Assembly (NCBI GenBank): GCA_012656075.1
Contig: JAAKBF010000360.1
Span: forward strand, 235,495 to 299,494
DNA from: Phytophthora hibernalis
Lineage: Eukaryota > Oomycota > Peronosporomycetes > Peronosporales > Peronosporaceae
Reading direction: 5' to 3'
Length of the DNA: 64,000 nt
This document shows, piece by piece, positions 32,475 through 44,649 of the stretch; position 1 is the stretch's first letter, and every line of letters starts with the position of its first letter. The notes beneath the pieces are model-generated. The model searched no databases, had not been told where the DNA came from, and saw nothing but the letters and a program-made list of their open reading frames with translations. Position numbers and translations under genes: made by a program.

Positions 32475-33357
32475 GGCGTAGGGGGTTAAAGTTGTACGGT
32501 CATCTTAGAATCTGTGGTTTGTTACAGCTGTCGAAGGCAACACGTAGACTTACGTGCACCGATCGTGAATATAAAGTTGTGCCACTCGTTAACGGAACTT
32601 CAGATTCTGCATTTATGTTGCAGGTTTGCCGTACTATATACCTGTTGCTTACGCTCCCTATTCTCCGCAACAGATAACAATGCACAGATGACAGGTTTCC
32701 AGCAAATTATAAACACAACAGATCGACAAGTAGATTTGCAACAGATATAAACATTATCCCTCCATTTCTGCCGTAAGTTTGCCGTGTACCAACTGATCAG
32801 CGAGGTATTTTTAAACTGACTCTCTAGTGCTTTAGATAAAGCCTCGGCGATTTCTTTCTCGCGGATCTGCATCGACATCTCGTCTTCGGTCTTCATTTGC
32901 CTCCATTCACGATGTAAGCGATGCTGTTCGGTCTTTCCCAACTTAACCCCCCAGCACTCAAGGTTGTATATAACAACGTCGCCGGTTGCACTTTTTCATA
33001 ACATGTTGTTGGGAGTGGTTCCCGCAACCTTAATGTAAGGTTGATTTAACGAATATGAGACATGTAAGGTTTCAAAAATTCAGGAGAATAAATTTGTCTA
33101 AATTACCATCTTCCATTTAGTTTTGAGAGCCGTTCATTTTCAAATTCGCTGGACGGGGAGGAACCAGACACCAGATCGGCGGAGCGTGGATCCGTACGGC
33201 GCGGGAACACGAGAATATCGGTGGAGAGGCGTTCAACACGCTACGCGCATGCGAGGGGAGCCATGGCTGAAGCAGAGAGTGGCGCATCGACCGGTAAGGT
33301 GCCCCTGTTTGGTTATATAAAAGTTTGCGTTAATTCACGTTGTTTGAATACGTATTA
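32475..33357. other. Intergenic with small palindromes
   Basis: No gene is identified. ACATGTTGT recurs at 33,001-33,009, and a perfect 8-bp-arm palindrome CAACCTTA-ATG-TAAGGTTG lies at 33,025-33,043. The same CAACCTTA word is at the donor end of the intron at 30,571-30,579. Confidence 0.5.
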
Positions 33358-34130
33358 ATGGCGGAGCACTCCAAACGGCGATGCAATTGTCAACGTTGTT
33401 CCTCTTTTTCCATGCAACCCGATCGCGGACTGTGAGGAGTTTGCTGACATTTTCGAAACCTACACGCTGCAAAGTAATTTAAAGTTTCGGGTCCGCAGTT
33501 CTCAAACGACGATGATTTACAATAGGTATGCATACTTCATTGTTTAAGTTGGCTATGTCTAACACGATCGTTGTTTTTCTTGCTTTGTAGCACTCACGAC
33601 GAATCAATACCCACGGGTTTCGTTATTCAAGATATTTCGCTGCACCCACGGTATTTCGCAAAGTTCTCGTTCGAAAGGCCACCGCAACCGCAAGATACGT
33701 TACTGTCGATGCCTCGCTCGGTTCACTGCTGTTGTGACTTTGACAGATATGGAAGAGTTTATGATCAAGATTATCAACGAGGTGCGCTAAGGATAGCATT
33801 TGCTGTACGTTTACCGTGGTATTCTAACTTCGCACTTTTATGATTAGAACCATACCCATTCGCACCCCACGACTCCATCTCAAGCTTCATCATACCTGAC
33901 AACGAAGACGCTACCGCTGGATGAAGAAGACCGTGAAGATGTGAAAACGTTGGCGGATGCACGAGTTGGATTCAGCGAGTTCTGGCGTTTGATCGTAGCC
34001 CAGGCGCACCATTACATCACCGGAAACCTTGAGCAGCAGAAGTGTACAGTCTCTAAGAACGATGGGTGGGTGGGTCTGCCTGCATTAACATTTCAATACA
34101 GGCGTGTCCATTGCGTTATTCTTTGAGCTT
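33358..34130 (+). pseudogene. MULE transposase N-terminus, FAR1-like domain
   Basis: The ATG at 33,358 is followed, after one early shift, by NAIVNVV-like text and CEEFADIFETYTLQSNLKF, the start of a FAR1-type DNA-binding domain. A 55-bp intron (33,536-33,590, GTATGC to TTTGTAG) leads to STHDESIPTGF. After another shift come the zinc-binding residues in CTHGISQSSRSKGHRNRK and YCRCLARFTAVVT. A second intron (33,782-33,847, with TTCTAAC branch) leads to NHTHSH and LPLDEEDREDVKTLADARV. The DDE core is absent: homology fades after about 34,000 and the Gypsy copy begins at 34,204. Confidence 0.65.
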
Positions 34131-34295
34131 GTTGATAGCCATCTCCAGCAACACGCCGAACGAAAGATAGGCATCTTGCTCAGCTCTGTCTTCAGGTAAT
34201 TCTGCAGGTGGGAGGGGACTTGATTCATACTCTGACTGCAAATTGTCATTTGCAGGCAGGGCTCCTACTGGCTTCATAATCTGCTCAGGTATTTT

Positions 34296-34855
34296 CTATA
34301 CCAACTGCAAATGTGAACGTTCATCCTCATCCTCAAGTTGCCAAGACTTGCCCAGCATCAACGTCTTAGACGTCAGGTAATCAGCAGCTTGATTGTATAA
34401 GCGCTTGACGTGTACCAAATGAATGGACCTGAACTTTGTCTTGAGCGCGAGTCTGCGTTGAAGGTTTGGAGCGTTACAATTTATCAGGCTTTGAGCCTGC
34501 TGAATTATGATCCTTGAATCGCCACCAGCGACCCGATCTTCAACGCCACGCGTCAATGCCAGTTTCAGACCGTTTATCAATCCGTGAAACTCTGCATCGT
34601 TCACCGTGACATCTTCTAAAATGAAACCTTGTGCGTCCAGGACTTCCCATCCCGGCAGCTGCCACAAGACACACCATAACTTCCTTGGCGAGTAGAGGTC
34701 TTGGCCGCACCATCGAAGCTCAACAAAATACCCTTGTAGTCGACATCAAGCATTTCCATGCTGATCGCAGGTTGTTGCTTGACACGTCCTTTGGCTGGTG
34801 TCAACTCTTGGACTACCGCGTCGAGATGCCCCCTGGGTGTAATGCCTGCACTCAA
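34296..34855 (-). pseudogene. Gypsy A RNase H domain
   Basis: The RNase H domain removes the RNA strand after reverse transcription. In the frame to 34,616 it has LLSFDGAAKTSTRQGSYG (first catalytic D). In the next frame it has VNDAEFHGLINGL (E) and GDSRIIIQQAQSLINC (D), then VKRLYNQAADYLTSKTL. One shift near 34,640 splits it. The same arrangement is in copy B at 53,188-53,747. Confidence 0.8.
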
Positions 34856-35062
34856 GATTGGGGCCAGACCATCGTCATCTCGCTTAACTCCTATGTATTT
34901 CCAGTGACCATCGAGACAACTTCAAGCCCCATTTCAAGTGTCTTCCTTCAGTGGAGTTTAAACCCAATAACCATCGTAGAACGGAGTACCGGGTATAGAT
35001 CTTCAGTGGACATCCAGTACCAAATATCAGTGGCCTGAACTGCTGCACGACTCTGAGAATCG

Positions 35063-36036
35063 CTAAGACTTTTTTTCAGGAAGTTGATGCCGTATCTCGG
35101 GCTCGTTCAATATTCGTCCGGTGAACCGCACAGGTTGAATCTTATCATCATACATCTGACCAACGACGTCACATGCCGCGCACGCATTAGCATGAGGGAT
35201 AAATATAAACGGCTTTATGCGGTCAGGATGACGCAACATATGAGTCGACACAATTTTCCGTTTCAAGATCTCAAACGCTTCCATGGCGCGTTCAAGGTCT
35301 CGACCTGAACGGACTTGTTCGTCGTTCAGCTCGTAAAGTACTGCCGCGACCACGGGAAGATCCTCGATGAACTTGTGATAATAGTTCAAACTTCCCAAGA
35401 AAGACTGAACTCCCTTGAGCATAGACGGAAAAAGTAACTCCTGAACGGACTTCGCAATCTTGGGCATAGCTCGAACACCCTCAGCGCTAATTTCATGGGA
35501 TAGATACGGAATGCTCAGCTTGACAAATTCACTTTTCGGAAGGCTCACGGAGATATTCCAGTAACACAATCTGAACAAAGGGCATTCAGGTCCGTGCAAA
35601 GGTCGTCCCAAGTCGGAGCACCATGTGCGATGCCGTCAATATACGAACTGCGTCCAAGCACAGGTCCCATCTGAGGAGGGGTTGGTATGTTACGCTTGAA
35701 CACCGTCATTTGCTCGGTTAAAATCGAGAGATCAACTTCGCTGCGTTCAAGGTCGTCGGCAGATGTGCGTTCAGGATCCTGAACTTCGCTGCGTTTAGAG
35801 TCTGAAGCATTCAGATCCAGGAACTCTAAGACGTCTCGATCAACCAAAGCTTCTTCTTCGGGTGGCAAGCGCACAAATCCCCATAGACAATTGTTTATCA
35901 CTGTTTGATATACAAGGGGCGCGTTCGTGAGACCGAACGGCATCCGTATCCACTGAAAATATCCGAACGGACCAATAAATGCTGAAATCAGCTTTGCACG
36001 CTCAGTCATGAGCACCGCCCAGAAACCACTTGACAT
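35063..36036 (-). pseudogene. Gypsy A reverse transcriptase, YIDG variant
   Basis: The reverse transcriptase core has IDMSSGFWAV (first Asp), FGYFQWIRMPFGLTNAP, and RSSYIDGIAHG in place of the usual YIDD. The thumb and connection region follow (SFLGSLNYYHKFIEDLP). A missing base at a T/A run near 35,577-35,579 breaks the frame after the YIDG block; copy B has one more base there and is open. The D-to-G change removes an essential metal-binding residue. Confidence 0.85.
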
Positions 36037-36197
36037 GTCGATACGGACTCGAAGACGATCAGCAAATTATCGATCAGGGGCAAGGTATAGCGTGATAGCT
36101 TGATAAATGCATTCACCAGTCGAAATCAATACACATCCTGATATCCACTCTACTTTCCTTGAGAACGATTACGATCATGCCGATTCAGAGTGCTCAA

Positions 36198-37893
36198 TCA
36201 AACCCGTTTCGAGGAGCTTCTTGAGCAACTCATAACCCTTGACTGATAAATGCGGGGCAACTTGTCTTGCACGCTGAGACACTGGACGCCCATCTCCAAC
36301 TTCCAAATCGCCCACGACACCGCGTGCGGGGCTGGAGCCGCATTTCCATCACCTAAGAAAATCTTCCGATGGTATTTCAGGATCTTCCTCATTTTCTCAT
36401 TCATTTCTGGAATTTTGACCCCTGAAACACCAACATCCGCATCCTCAAATTTACACTCAGGGCTTAAGTCCTGAACTTCACGTAGCATGATCAGACGTTC
36501 GCGTAACTGAGCCATCATCTCACAGCCTTCTCGGATGTAGAATGGTGGTTCTAGGTCCAACTCCTCAGCTGACACACGCATGCACCTTGCATATTCTTTT
36601 TCCAGCTTCCGCACAGGTGTGCTTGCGAAACCTTGAGTCGAGAAACCTGAACCTTCCTCTTCAAGATCATCTGTGCTCAGACATTCGGCCTGAACGATAT
36701 TTCTGGGAGACATACGTTCAGGGAGTAGAGGTTCTTCAATGCCCTCAGTTGTTTCAAGCACAGGTGTAGATTCACTCGATTATCGACCGCGAATGTCAAG
36801 GCCTTGAACGCATACTTTTTCTAAAACTGATACAGTCTGAATTCCGACGTCCCTTGTCTTAGGTTCAGAGGCGGTCAAGCTTTCTTCCTTGATTTCAACT
36901 TCCGCGAACGTGACTCGGAGATGCTTCGGCTTCGGATTCACTCGGATCATTTTCACTTTGGCAGTCCCGAAGCTGGTTGCATTCAATTTTAGACGGCCAT
37001 GGATACTCAGGTGCTTGAACGCTCGAAGAACTTTGACCAGACACCATTTGTTCCAGGCGTCGAGCGAGCATCTGATCTTGAGCGGACACAGTATTCTCGT
37101 AAATCAACTGCTTCCATTCTTGATGCCGCACAAACCGTCCTGATCGCTGGAAGCACCCGTGTTCAACCACTCTGGCGATCGCAGTACTGCTGTCAATCCA
37201 TAGCATCTTGTTCGAGATATTCACAACCTTGACTGCAGTAATCCACGACCTCGCCGCAAAAATGACTTGGGTCACCCAACGATCTCCGCGTCCAGCCCAA
37301 ACAACTCCTCGCTGAGAGTTCAGCCGACCATAGTCCACATGAACCACCGCGCATTCGCCTGGACGCAGATACAAATTCTGCTTCATACACACCGGTAAAT
37401 CGACATCAACGTAGTCCTTGGGAGAATTACCATACATCAAGACTGTTTCCTCATTTGTGAGTTGTAACAAACCTTCCCGGATTGAGAGTCGTACACCAGC
37501 GCTGAACATGAAGTTCATACCCAGCAGTACATCCACACCTTCTCCAATGTTGGCCACCCAAAGTCTAAAAACGTACTCCAACCTGGGACCAAGAGTGATC
37601 TTGTCCTTAGTGTGGGCATGAGTCGGAACTCCTACCAGGCCTAAGACTTTCATCTGTTTGTGCGTCCAGCGTTTGAGCTTGAGCTTACGTGCAAAGTCAA
37701 AGGTCAACATACTCACGGACGCTCCAGTGTCTAGGAGGATACCGGTCCGACAATCATTCACCACCACATGGACCGTTGCAATCTCATGCGTATCTTCAGG
37801 TTCATGATTCTCCCACCATCCAAAGCGTTCGCCAGGCCTCAACTGGTATTCCACAGGAACTTCCACCTGAGCGCACATTGTCTGCGCGCACAT
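36198..37893 (-). pseudogene. Gypsy A protease and linker
   Basis: The aspartic protease motif GILLDTGASVSML lies near 37,720, followed by the flap/helix region and LLGMNFMFSAGV. The frame from 37,893 runs to 36,895, and a further frame from 36,761 to 36,198 is an acidic linker (LEEEGSGFSTQGF, KMRKILKYHRKIFLG). The linker frame shifts at a G/C run at 36,328-36,331, where copy B has one base more. Its job would be to cut the Gag-Pol polyprotein. Confidence 0.8.
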
Positions 37894-38060
37894 TTTCCGA
37901 ACGCATATTGTCAGGATTGAAAGTCGAATCTTGAAACGTAGTCATGCAGTGTTGATTTTCTTGATCTTGGATTTTCTCAGCTTTGAGCCAACATATGCAA
38001 ATGCACACACATATGGGGTTTTCTTGAGCCCGACACGTACTGGATCCCCATCCAGCGGAC

Positions 38061-41000
38061 TTAGAGGTTTAACGATTTCTTCCCAGAAGTGGCTGCACCA
38101 CTTCGAAGTTGATCTTGAACTTGATCGGGCAAATTTACGAGCGTATCTTGACGGATATGATTCTTCACAGCTTGAAACGCCTTCAAGTCTTCGCACAATA
38201 TTCCTCGATGGGTCTGACCACAGTCTGAGCACGCCGTCAATCTGCAGTTCTCGGCCGGGTGACCAACTTCATGACAGTTGTCGCAGATTATGTTAGCCCA
38301 GCAGTATTCCTTGGTATGGCTGGTCTTTCCGCAGCCTTCACACGGTGGGAATGGTGAAGAAAATCCAGAACGCACGTTATCCGAACGCATGTTCTATTGG
38401 TTATACGCAGGTCTCCATCCTCCCGCTTCCATTGCACGGTAGACAACATTTGTCACATCTTCCATGCTGAATGCGGACTGTGTTTCAGGCTTAGCTGGCT
38501 CGCTCAACTGGAACTCGCGTCCCTTGGCAAGTGCGACTTGTACAGCGGGGGCTGCAACCTTTCACTTCAGCTTCAGGTTCCTGAAACTGAACGAGGCGAG
38601 TCATTTCGGACTCTGATTCAGGCTCGATCTGAGCGACAAACGTGTGTCCGAGCTTTTGAGACTTGTACCGAGGTGATTGCGCGTTGATGTTGTGATAGTG
38701 TTGTTTAACCCGCGGAATGTCGTATCCTTCTTCTCGCCAGATATCTTCATTTCGTCTGAGCGCATGTTCCACTTCACTGATACTCTTGAAACGGTGTCCT
38801 TGGAGTGCAGTCTTCAGCTGGGTGTTCCTTAGCTTCTCAATGAAACGACGAACGTGTCGTTCACGATCTTTCGCAGTCTTCTGGATTTTGACCTCAGCCT
38901 TGACCGCAGCTGCGTTCAGCCTATAGAAGAACTTCAACGGAGATTCTCCTGAGCGCATCTTCATAGTGTAATAGCGCTCAGAGTAGGAACCAGTTGTACG
39001 GCAATACAGAGCCTTGAATCGGTGAGTCAGCTTCTTCCCGTCATGACGGACAGACTTGGGCAGCTGAGCATACCAATTCCTGAGCGCCGAAGACATACGT
39101 CCTCGGAGCTGTCGGATCTTCATCTTGTCCGGCAGGAACCTTGAGCCCCCATGTCGATGAAACGTTCACTCGATCCTCCACAAACCCATCCTCATCGAAC
39201 TTCTCGACCGCATTATAATTAATATACGGTCGGTACGTCCAGATTGTCTTGCCATCTTTGTCGGTGGACGACGTGGTGGTGAGGCCCAAACCCGCATCAT
39301 CGCTTGAGTTGTTGTCGGAATCGCTTGAACTTGAGTCGTCATCTCCTGAATCAGACGAGTCTGAATCGGATCCATCTGGGTCCGAGGAAGGCGGATCTGT
39401 ACCTTCTTTCTCCTTCAGTGGAGATTTCTTGGAAACGGACTTCTTGGTCGCATTTGTCTTGATCGCATATTTCTTGGTTTTCTTGGACTCAGAAGGTTTC
39501 AACTCTTTATTCGCGCTTTCAAGCTTTGAAGCAGAAGTTGTTGTGCTCGTCGAAACTTTCGTCCCTTTGGAGACTCGCTCTCGTGCAGCAGCTTCCTGCT
39601 TCACCGGATGTGAACTCAAAGTTGCACGCATCTGGGCTACACCGACTTCGGACGTGTTCTTCGAGTATATAACCGGTACTTGGAAACACGCCATCATTGA
39701 TTGCGCCACGGTCCACTGGATTCTTGGTTGCCGAATGAGGGTCAACCGACTTTCCCCTTGATTGAAGTTGCCAATTCAGGGTGTCACACGGCCAGCCTTG
39801 ATCTGAGAGAGGACAACACGGAGGTCGCGGTTCTGATCAGCCAGGAACTTCTGACGATTAGTGGCGGCCTCCCGCTCATGTTCTCGTTTCACACTTAGTC
39901 TTTCGATGGCCTGTTGAACATGTTCCAAGCGAGCGTTCAGGCTTCTCTCAGTCTCTTCGCCTCTGCTTGCTCGCGCTGCGTCAACACGTACGCGCTCGGC
40001 GTCTACTTCGGCAAGACACTGTTGCCAGGTCTGCTCCCAGTTCTGCTGGACACATTCACGTTCCCGCTGAAGCCGTTCATCAGCTTCGGTCTGCAGGCGT
40101 TCCCGCTCAAGTCGAATGACTTCCTCTAGACGACCTTCTAGATCCTCCGAAGGTCTGACCGCAGCCATCCCAATGTTGGACGTGGAATGAGCCAAGGACT
40201 TCTCCGTAGCCTGTGCGCGACGTTCAGCTTCAACTCGGGCTTCCTCAATTCGCAGCAAGGCTCGTTCAGCTTGCTGTCTCGCTTCTTCGGCACGAGCTGT
40301 TCGCTCGTTTAATCTCAAAAGCTGCTCCTTGAAGTTGTCGGTCCATGTTTCGCTGCATCTCAAGCTGGGCTTTGTGTTGTCGCTCTTGAAACGCTTCCTG
40401 CTGTTCCTTGAGCTGAGCGACTGCTTCTTGGTGCTGGGGCATCATGTTCAGAGCTATTTGTGCCGCCCCATACGAAGCCGAAGAGTGTGAGCTTGAACGT
40501 CGCGACCCACTCGTGCGACTTGATCGTGTCCGCATTGAGTGTCCAGGAGCTCCTCCACTCAGTCTCGACTCACTAGGCAATGGATGTGAGGTTTCATGCT
40601 TGACCGCACGTCGCGCTCTGGACGATTGTCGGCGAGATGTGGTTTTAACTGAATGTCAACGGTCTCCGAATCAGCCATGTCGTCGTCGTCTTGGTCAATT
40701 GGTCGCGCTGGGATCACCGTACGCGTCACGAATGCTCCGCCGTCAAGACCTACGCCCATGTTTCCTTCAGATTGAAACGCCATCATCACAGGGATAGCTC
40801 CTGATTGAGGCATGTGCGCTGAAGCCTGATGCCCCAGAGACATCATCAACGAACTGGATGAACTGTTCCTGGATGTCTGAACTCCAGATGACGTGTCATA
40901 TGCTGTTCAGCTTGAGATCCCCGAAGGGCCGATTACGCTTGGAATGGAATCGGAGATTCCACTTGATGCGTTCAGGCTCCTCACACTCCGGACGCTCATG

Positions 41001-42421
41001 ACTTGATCTCCTGCGTTTGAGCCAACATCGCCTGTTGGACGCGGAGAGTGATCAGAAGGAGTCGAGATGCTCAGCGCACGAGGTGGTCTGCGTTGAGGAC
41101 GCTTCGCGTCAGGCTTGCTATCAGGCGGTCCTCGCGGACTCCTGAGCACTGTGATACCAGCAAGTCTACAGAGTGAAGCAAACGAGTTTCCGAGTAGTTT
41201 CGTTCAGTCTTAAAACTGGCTCATGTTTCACTGCGTTCAGGACTTCGGTGAGGTTGAGCACGTCTGCGTTCGGGATTATCTTGAACGGCAGACCGACAGT
41301 CAACTGTTTCCACTCGAGAAGCTCAATCGTAACAAGTTGTTGAACTTCTTCAACCACTGAACATACATATCCTGGCTCGATCTGAGAAGCTTGTGTGCGA
41401 TACCAATCTGGAACCACATTGATGAACTCAAATCCAGCCTCGAAGAGAAGAGTTTGTACGAGGGCAGCACATTCGCGTGGAGTTAGCTTGCTTGGAGGGA
41501 CCGTGACTGCGGTCAGGTCCTCAGCGATTTCAAATGTTCTGCGTTCAGGGTTCAACTCGACAATCCAAGCAGCATCCAAGTTTGGCAGAGCCATTCGGTG
41601 TCGCAGATAGTCAGACGTCCTCATCGCAGTCTCCAACTACACCGCAAAATCAAGTGCTGGTGTCGGCCAGGTATACACAACGTTCGGAGGGGCGACCAGT
41701 CCTGATCGCACCTGCTCCCAATTATGAACTTGTCGAGCAATGAATTCCTTCGCCGTCGCCTCGCCCCGCGAAGAGTCTGGTGTTGTTGCAACCAAGTCTG
41801 AACTCATCTCCACATTCGAGCTTGAGCACATTTCTGCGTTCAGCTCCAGGTGCGCGGATTCTTCGTTCAGGGTACTGATAGGTGCTGTCTCAGGCACCGA
41901 CACTGGACTCTGCGGCGAGGGTTCATGCGATGAAGCCATCATGCGTGAAGACACATTCGCGTCCTCAAACGCCACTCTCTCAACAATTTGCGGATCCTCC
42001 TTGACCTGCACCTCCTCAGCGTACTCCTTCTATTCTTCAACCGGCAGCAGAGTGTCCGAAAGTAGATCTTCAGCCGGGGTCTCAACCTCATCGGCGCCTC
42101 CCACAGACGCCTGTGCAGACTCCATCGCTTGAGCCTGTTCTTCCGGATGCGTTCAGGCTTGACCTCTGAACGCAGGTCGCCATTTCCTGCTTCTTCGGTC
42201 GACGCCAAGTCGTCCGCAGCTTCCGGCTCAGCAACCGACATTTCTTCAGCTACAGCCACCTTCGCTTCCCGTTCTGCCTTCAGTCGGGCACGTCGTTCTC
42301 GGACAATCGTGTCCAAGTCCGTGTGCTCTTCTGCGGGCAGTCCTTGCGCTCGGGGGACAAACGTGTCGCTTGTCCGCCGTCTCCGCGCCCTCCCTTCTGC
42401 TTACCTCGTCCTCCCGCCATT
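38061..42421 (-). pseudogene. Gypsy A gag with coiled coil and zinc knuckles
   Basis: The ATG ending at 42,421 (MAGGRGKQKGGRGDGG) is the gag start, just inside the primer binding site. Text then passes through many frames: a basic helical part (VRERRARLKAEREAK), acidic linkers, and a long coiled coil at 39,776-40,363 (EARQQAERALLRIEEARVEA). A Ser/Asp-rich block comes next, then the capsid-like region 38,491-39,123 (LRNWYAQLPKS, FFYRLNAAAVKA). Zinc knuckles are at 38,061-38,390 (CEGCGKTSHTKEYC, CDNCHEVGHPAENC). It would package element RNA. At least eight frame changes are present. Confidence 0.8.
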
Positions 42422-42498
42422 AGAGAGTAGTTAGAAGTTAACGAGACCCAGCGATTCCTACTAATATAAACAACTCTGGTGAAATCCTAGGACCCCGA

Positions 42499-42516
42499 AT
42501 CCGGGCAGGTGCACCA
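42499..42516 (-). promoter_or_regulatory. Gypsy A primer binding site
   Basis: The minus strand reads TGGTGCACCTGCCCGGAT immediately inside the LTR. Its complement has the form of a tRNA 3' end: a CGAAT T-loop remnant, CCGGG stem, seven-base acceptor strand CAGGTGC, discriminator A and CCA. The gag ATG is about 80 bases downstream. I do not assign the tRNA species. Confidence 0.7.
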
Positions 42517-42518
42517 GT

Positions 42519-43930
42519 TGTGATGAAGTCGGTGAAACTTTCTCGCTCAATGAATAGCCGTAGCCCAGACTTAGTCCTGAAACTTAAACCTCGGGGGTGT
42601 GAACCCTGAACGCAGTTCCTTGAAACCGCGATTCAGAGTGGCGTGGCACCTTGTGTAATCCCTATCGGCGTCGATTAATTCGGGGAGCCTGGATTTGCCA
42701 CCAAATGAGTTGTCCAATACAAATAGGCCTTGAAAATGTCGAGCGTAATGTTCACGTCCTGAACCCACTTCTCCAATGTCTGAATCCGGGTCCGAGAACC
42801 CAGAAGAAAGACCACTTTCAGATAACCAATACAATTAAAGAGTTATATACAACAAACAGCCGCTACTTATTCTTATAGAACCTTGAGCGGTGGGTCTGAA
42901 CGCCAGTCAACTAGGGCTGCGTTCAGGGTACTGGTCAACACTGAAGCCCTTGCACACGCGCACCACCCTCAGATGAGGGCAATAACACACACAAATACAA
43001 TCCAACCTTGAACGCAGTCTATCAACTATTCCTGGGGACGACTGCTACTAATCACCCACGAAAGTCTTGTCAATATGAAATGAAACACCGCCCTTACCGT
43101 ACACGCAGCGGATCAACTAGAAAATGGAATGCAAGGATCACGTCAGACACCTATGTGAATGATCCCCTTACAACTGGACTTGAATCTTTTAGGGAGCCCC
43201 GCACCGAACCGTCCTTAACTGATCGGCGGACCCGTTTCCCGCTTGTCAGAAGCCCGTCTTTGAGCGACTTGTGTAGTAGGGGAAAACGAACTCTGATTGT
43301 TACATTTGCTAGCCTATCGCTAGCTCTTCGTAAATGGTATCTTGTTGTCTTCGTTCTTCGATGTTCATCCATGTTCTTCTGTTCTCCTGCATTGTGATCT
43401 TCTGCTTTGACTTGATTTGATTATACTGGATGTTGACGTTGAGACTTTGTGGGTTGATCTTCCCATCTTCGAGGGGCCGTGTCTTTGTGCTTGCTGGACT
43501 CTTGATATCCTGGACGCAGGTGTTTTCCACCTACACTCAGGGTTCTTGAACCTGGATATAACTTGAAACCGATGTGTACGGCCTCACAGAGCAGGATGAC
43601 CTTGGGCGCACATGATAATTTGCACGCTCAGGTACCTGCGTTCAGGGACGATCTGCGTCCAGGAACTAAAGTGCATCCAAGGTCTTGCGACCAAAGGTAC
43701 ACTCACTGTAGAGGCTTCACACGGTATTCTTTTCTTGGTTTTCTGCCTCACTCGGTATTTGTAGGCACGGCGAGTTCCGGGTACACGTGTGTGCATTTAG
43801 ACTTTAGGCGAGGCGGGACACCACATACAATACGTTTGCATGGGCGTTTTCAACTCCAGATTGGGTTAACCCTCTTAAGGACGGGGGCGATCTGGACATA
43901 GAGCTGCGTCCAGGGTTTCAGACCCTGACC
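42519..43930 (-). repeat. Probable 5' LTR of Gypsy A
   Basis: Non-coding sequence upstream of the primer binding site. Its inner end is set by TG (reading plus) at 42,519, two bases from the binding site. The outer end is not determined because the partner 3' LTR is absent. It contains exact TGCGTTCAGG words (42,605, 42,918, 43,637) and TGCGTCCAGG variants (about 43,654 and 43,904). Confidence 0.55.
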
Positions 43931-44304
43931 TCAGTCTTCCAAATCTAATGGGCCCATCTTAAAGTCTGGCCGCATCCGCTCCGCGGAACACAGCCGAATT
44001 CCATGTCGCACTTGCGCAAGGCGCATAGACAGTACCGGTAAATTTTCAATAGCCAATCAAATATCAGGATTATTCCAGGTCAGCATTCACTGGGTGACTC
44101 CAGGAGAAAATTGCACTCAGTCTCGTGTCATGTCGCCCACCCTGTTATATGCATTACGTGTAAGAGATGCAACGTTTCTTCTCTTTTAATTGGACAAGAA
44201 TAGGATTTACAGAGACGTAATTACGCAAATGTTCGTAAACGCGAAGGCGGGGATAGGTAGGAGATCACATACCTTCACTCTTGAAAACGCGAGCTCCCGA
44301 GAAG
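43931..44304. other. Unassigned sequence beside Gypsy A
   Basis: No gene or known repeat seen. It should include the outer LTR edge and the pre-insertion flank. Confidence 0.35.
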
Positions 44305-44649
44305 ATGCCTGCAGACGAAGATAAACGAAGTGCAGACGAGGAGGAGAAGTCCAACCGGCCGTCCGACGATGAAGACGACGCAACGCAATACTATGTTCCA
44401 GAATCGCTCGACTTGACATCACACCCTCCTGTCGTTGATGAAAATCGTTTAGCCTAGCATCTCAGCATGTCGGACGCTGCTGAGATCACTATCGGTGGTA
44501 GTCCGAATTGGGCGGGTGACCCTCATCGCGCTGCTGGTGTTGACACCGTTGGTTGCGATACGATTGATCGCCTTCTGGTGTACACACGCTTTTCTTGGCT
44601 GGTCGACTTTCAGGCGTGGATGACCGGACACAAGAAATCAGGTTTGTAG
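44305..44649 (+). pseudogene. Hypothetical ORF with in-frame stop
   Basis: The ATG at 44,305 opens an acidic peptide (MPADEDKRSADEEEKSNRP) that meets TAG at 44,455. The same frame continues with a second ATG at 44,467 and runs to TAG at 44,647, giving 114 codons with one internal stop. The second half has WAGDPHRAAGVDTVGCD and RFSWLVDFQAW. I recognise no family. Position between transposon fragments suggests a relic of a transposon gene. Confidence 0.35.

Larger units (their letters stand above)
34204..43930 (-). mobile_element. Gypsy chromovirus copy A, 3'-truncated
   Basis: This is an LTR retrotransposon reading right to left: 5' LTR, primer binding site at 42,499-42,516, gag from 42,421, zinc knuckles, protease, reverse transcriptase and RNase H. 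It stops inside the linker after RNase H at 34,204, so integrase, chromodomain and 3' LTR are missing. From 34,204 to 38,727 it matches copy B (49,316-53,839) on the other strand over about 4,524 bp. Stops and single-base shifts break every domain. The outer LTR limit (about 43,930) is an estimate, taken where element-like TGCGTCCAGG words end. Confidence 0.85.

Noticed and set aside
42490..42516. A tRNA gene
   Set aside because: Only a 3' half-like sequence is present with an encoded CCA end and no 5' half; it is best explained as the complement of a primer binding site.
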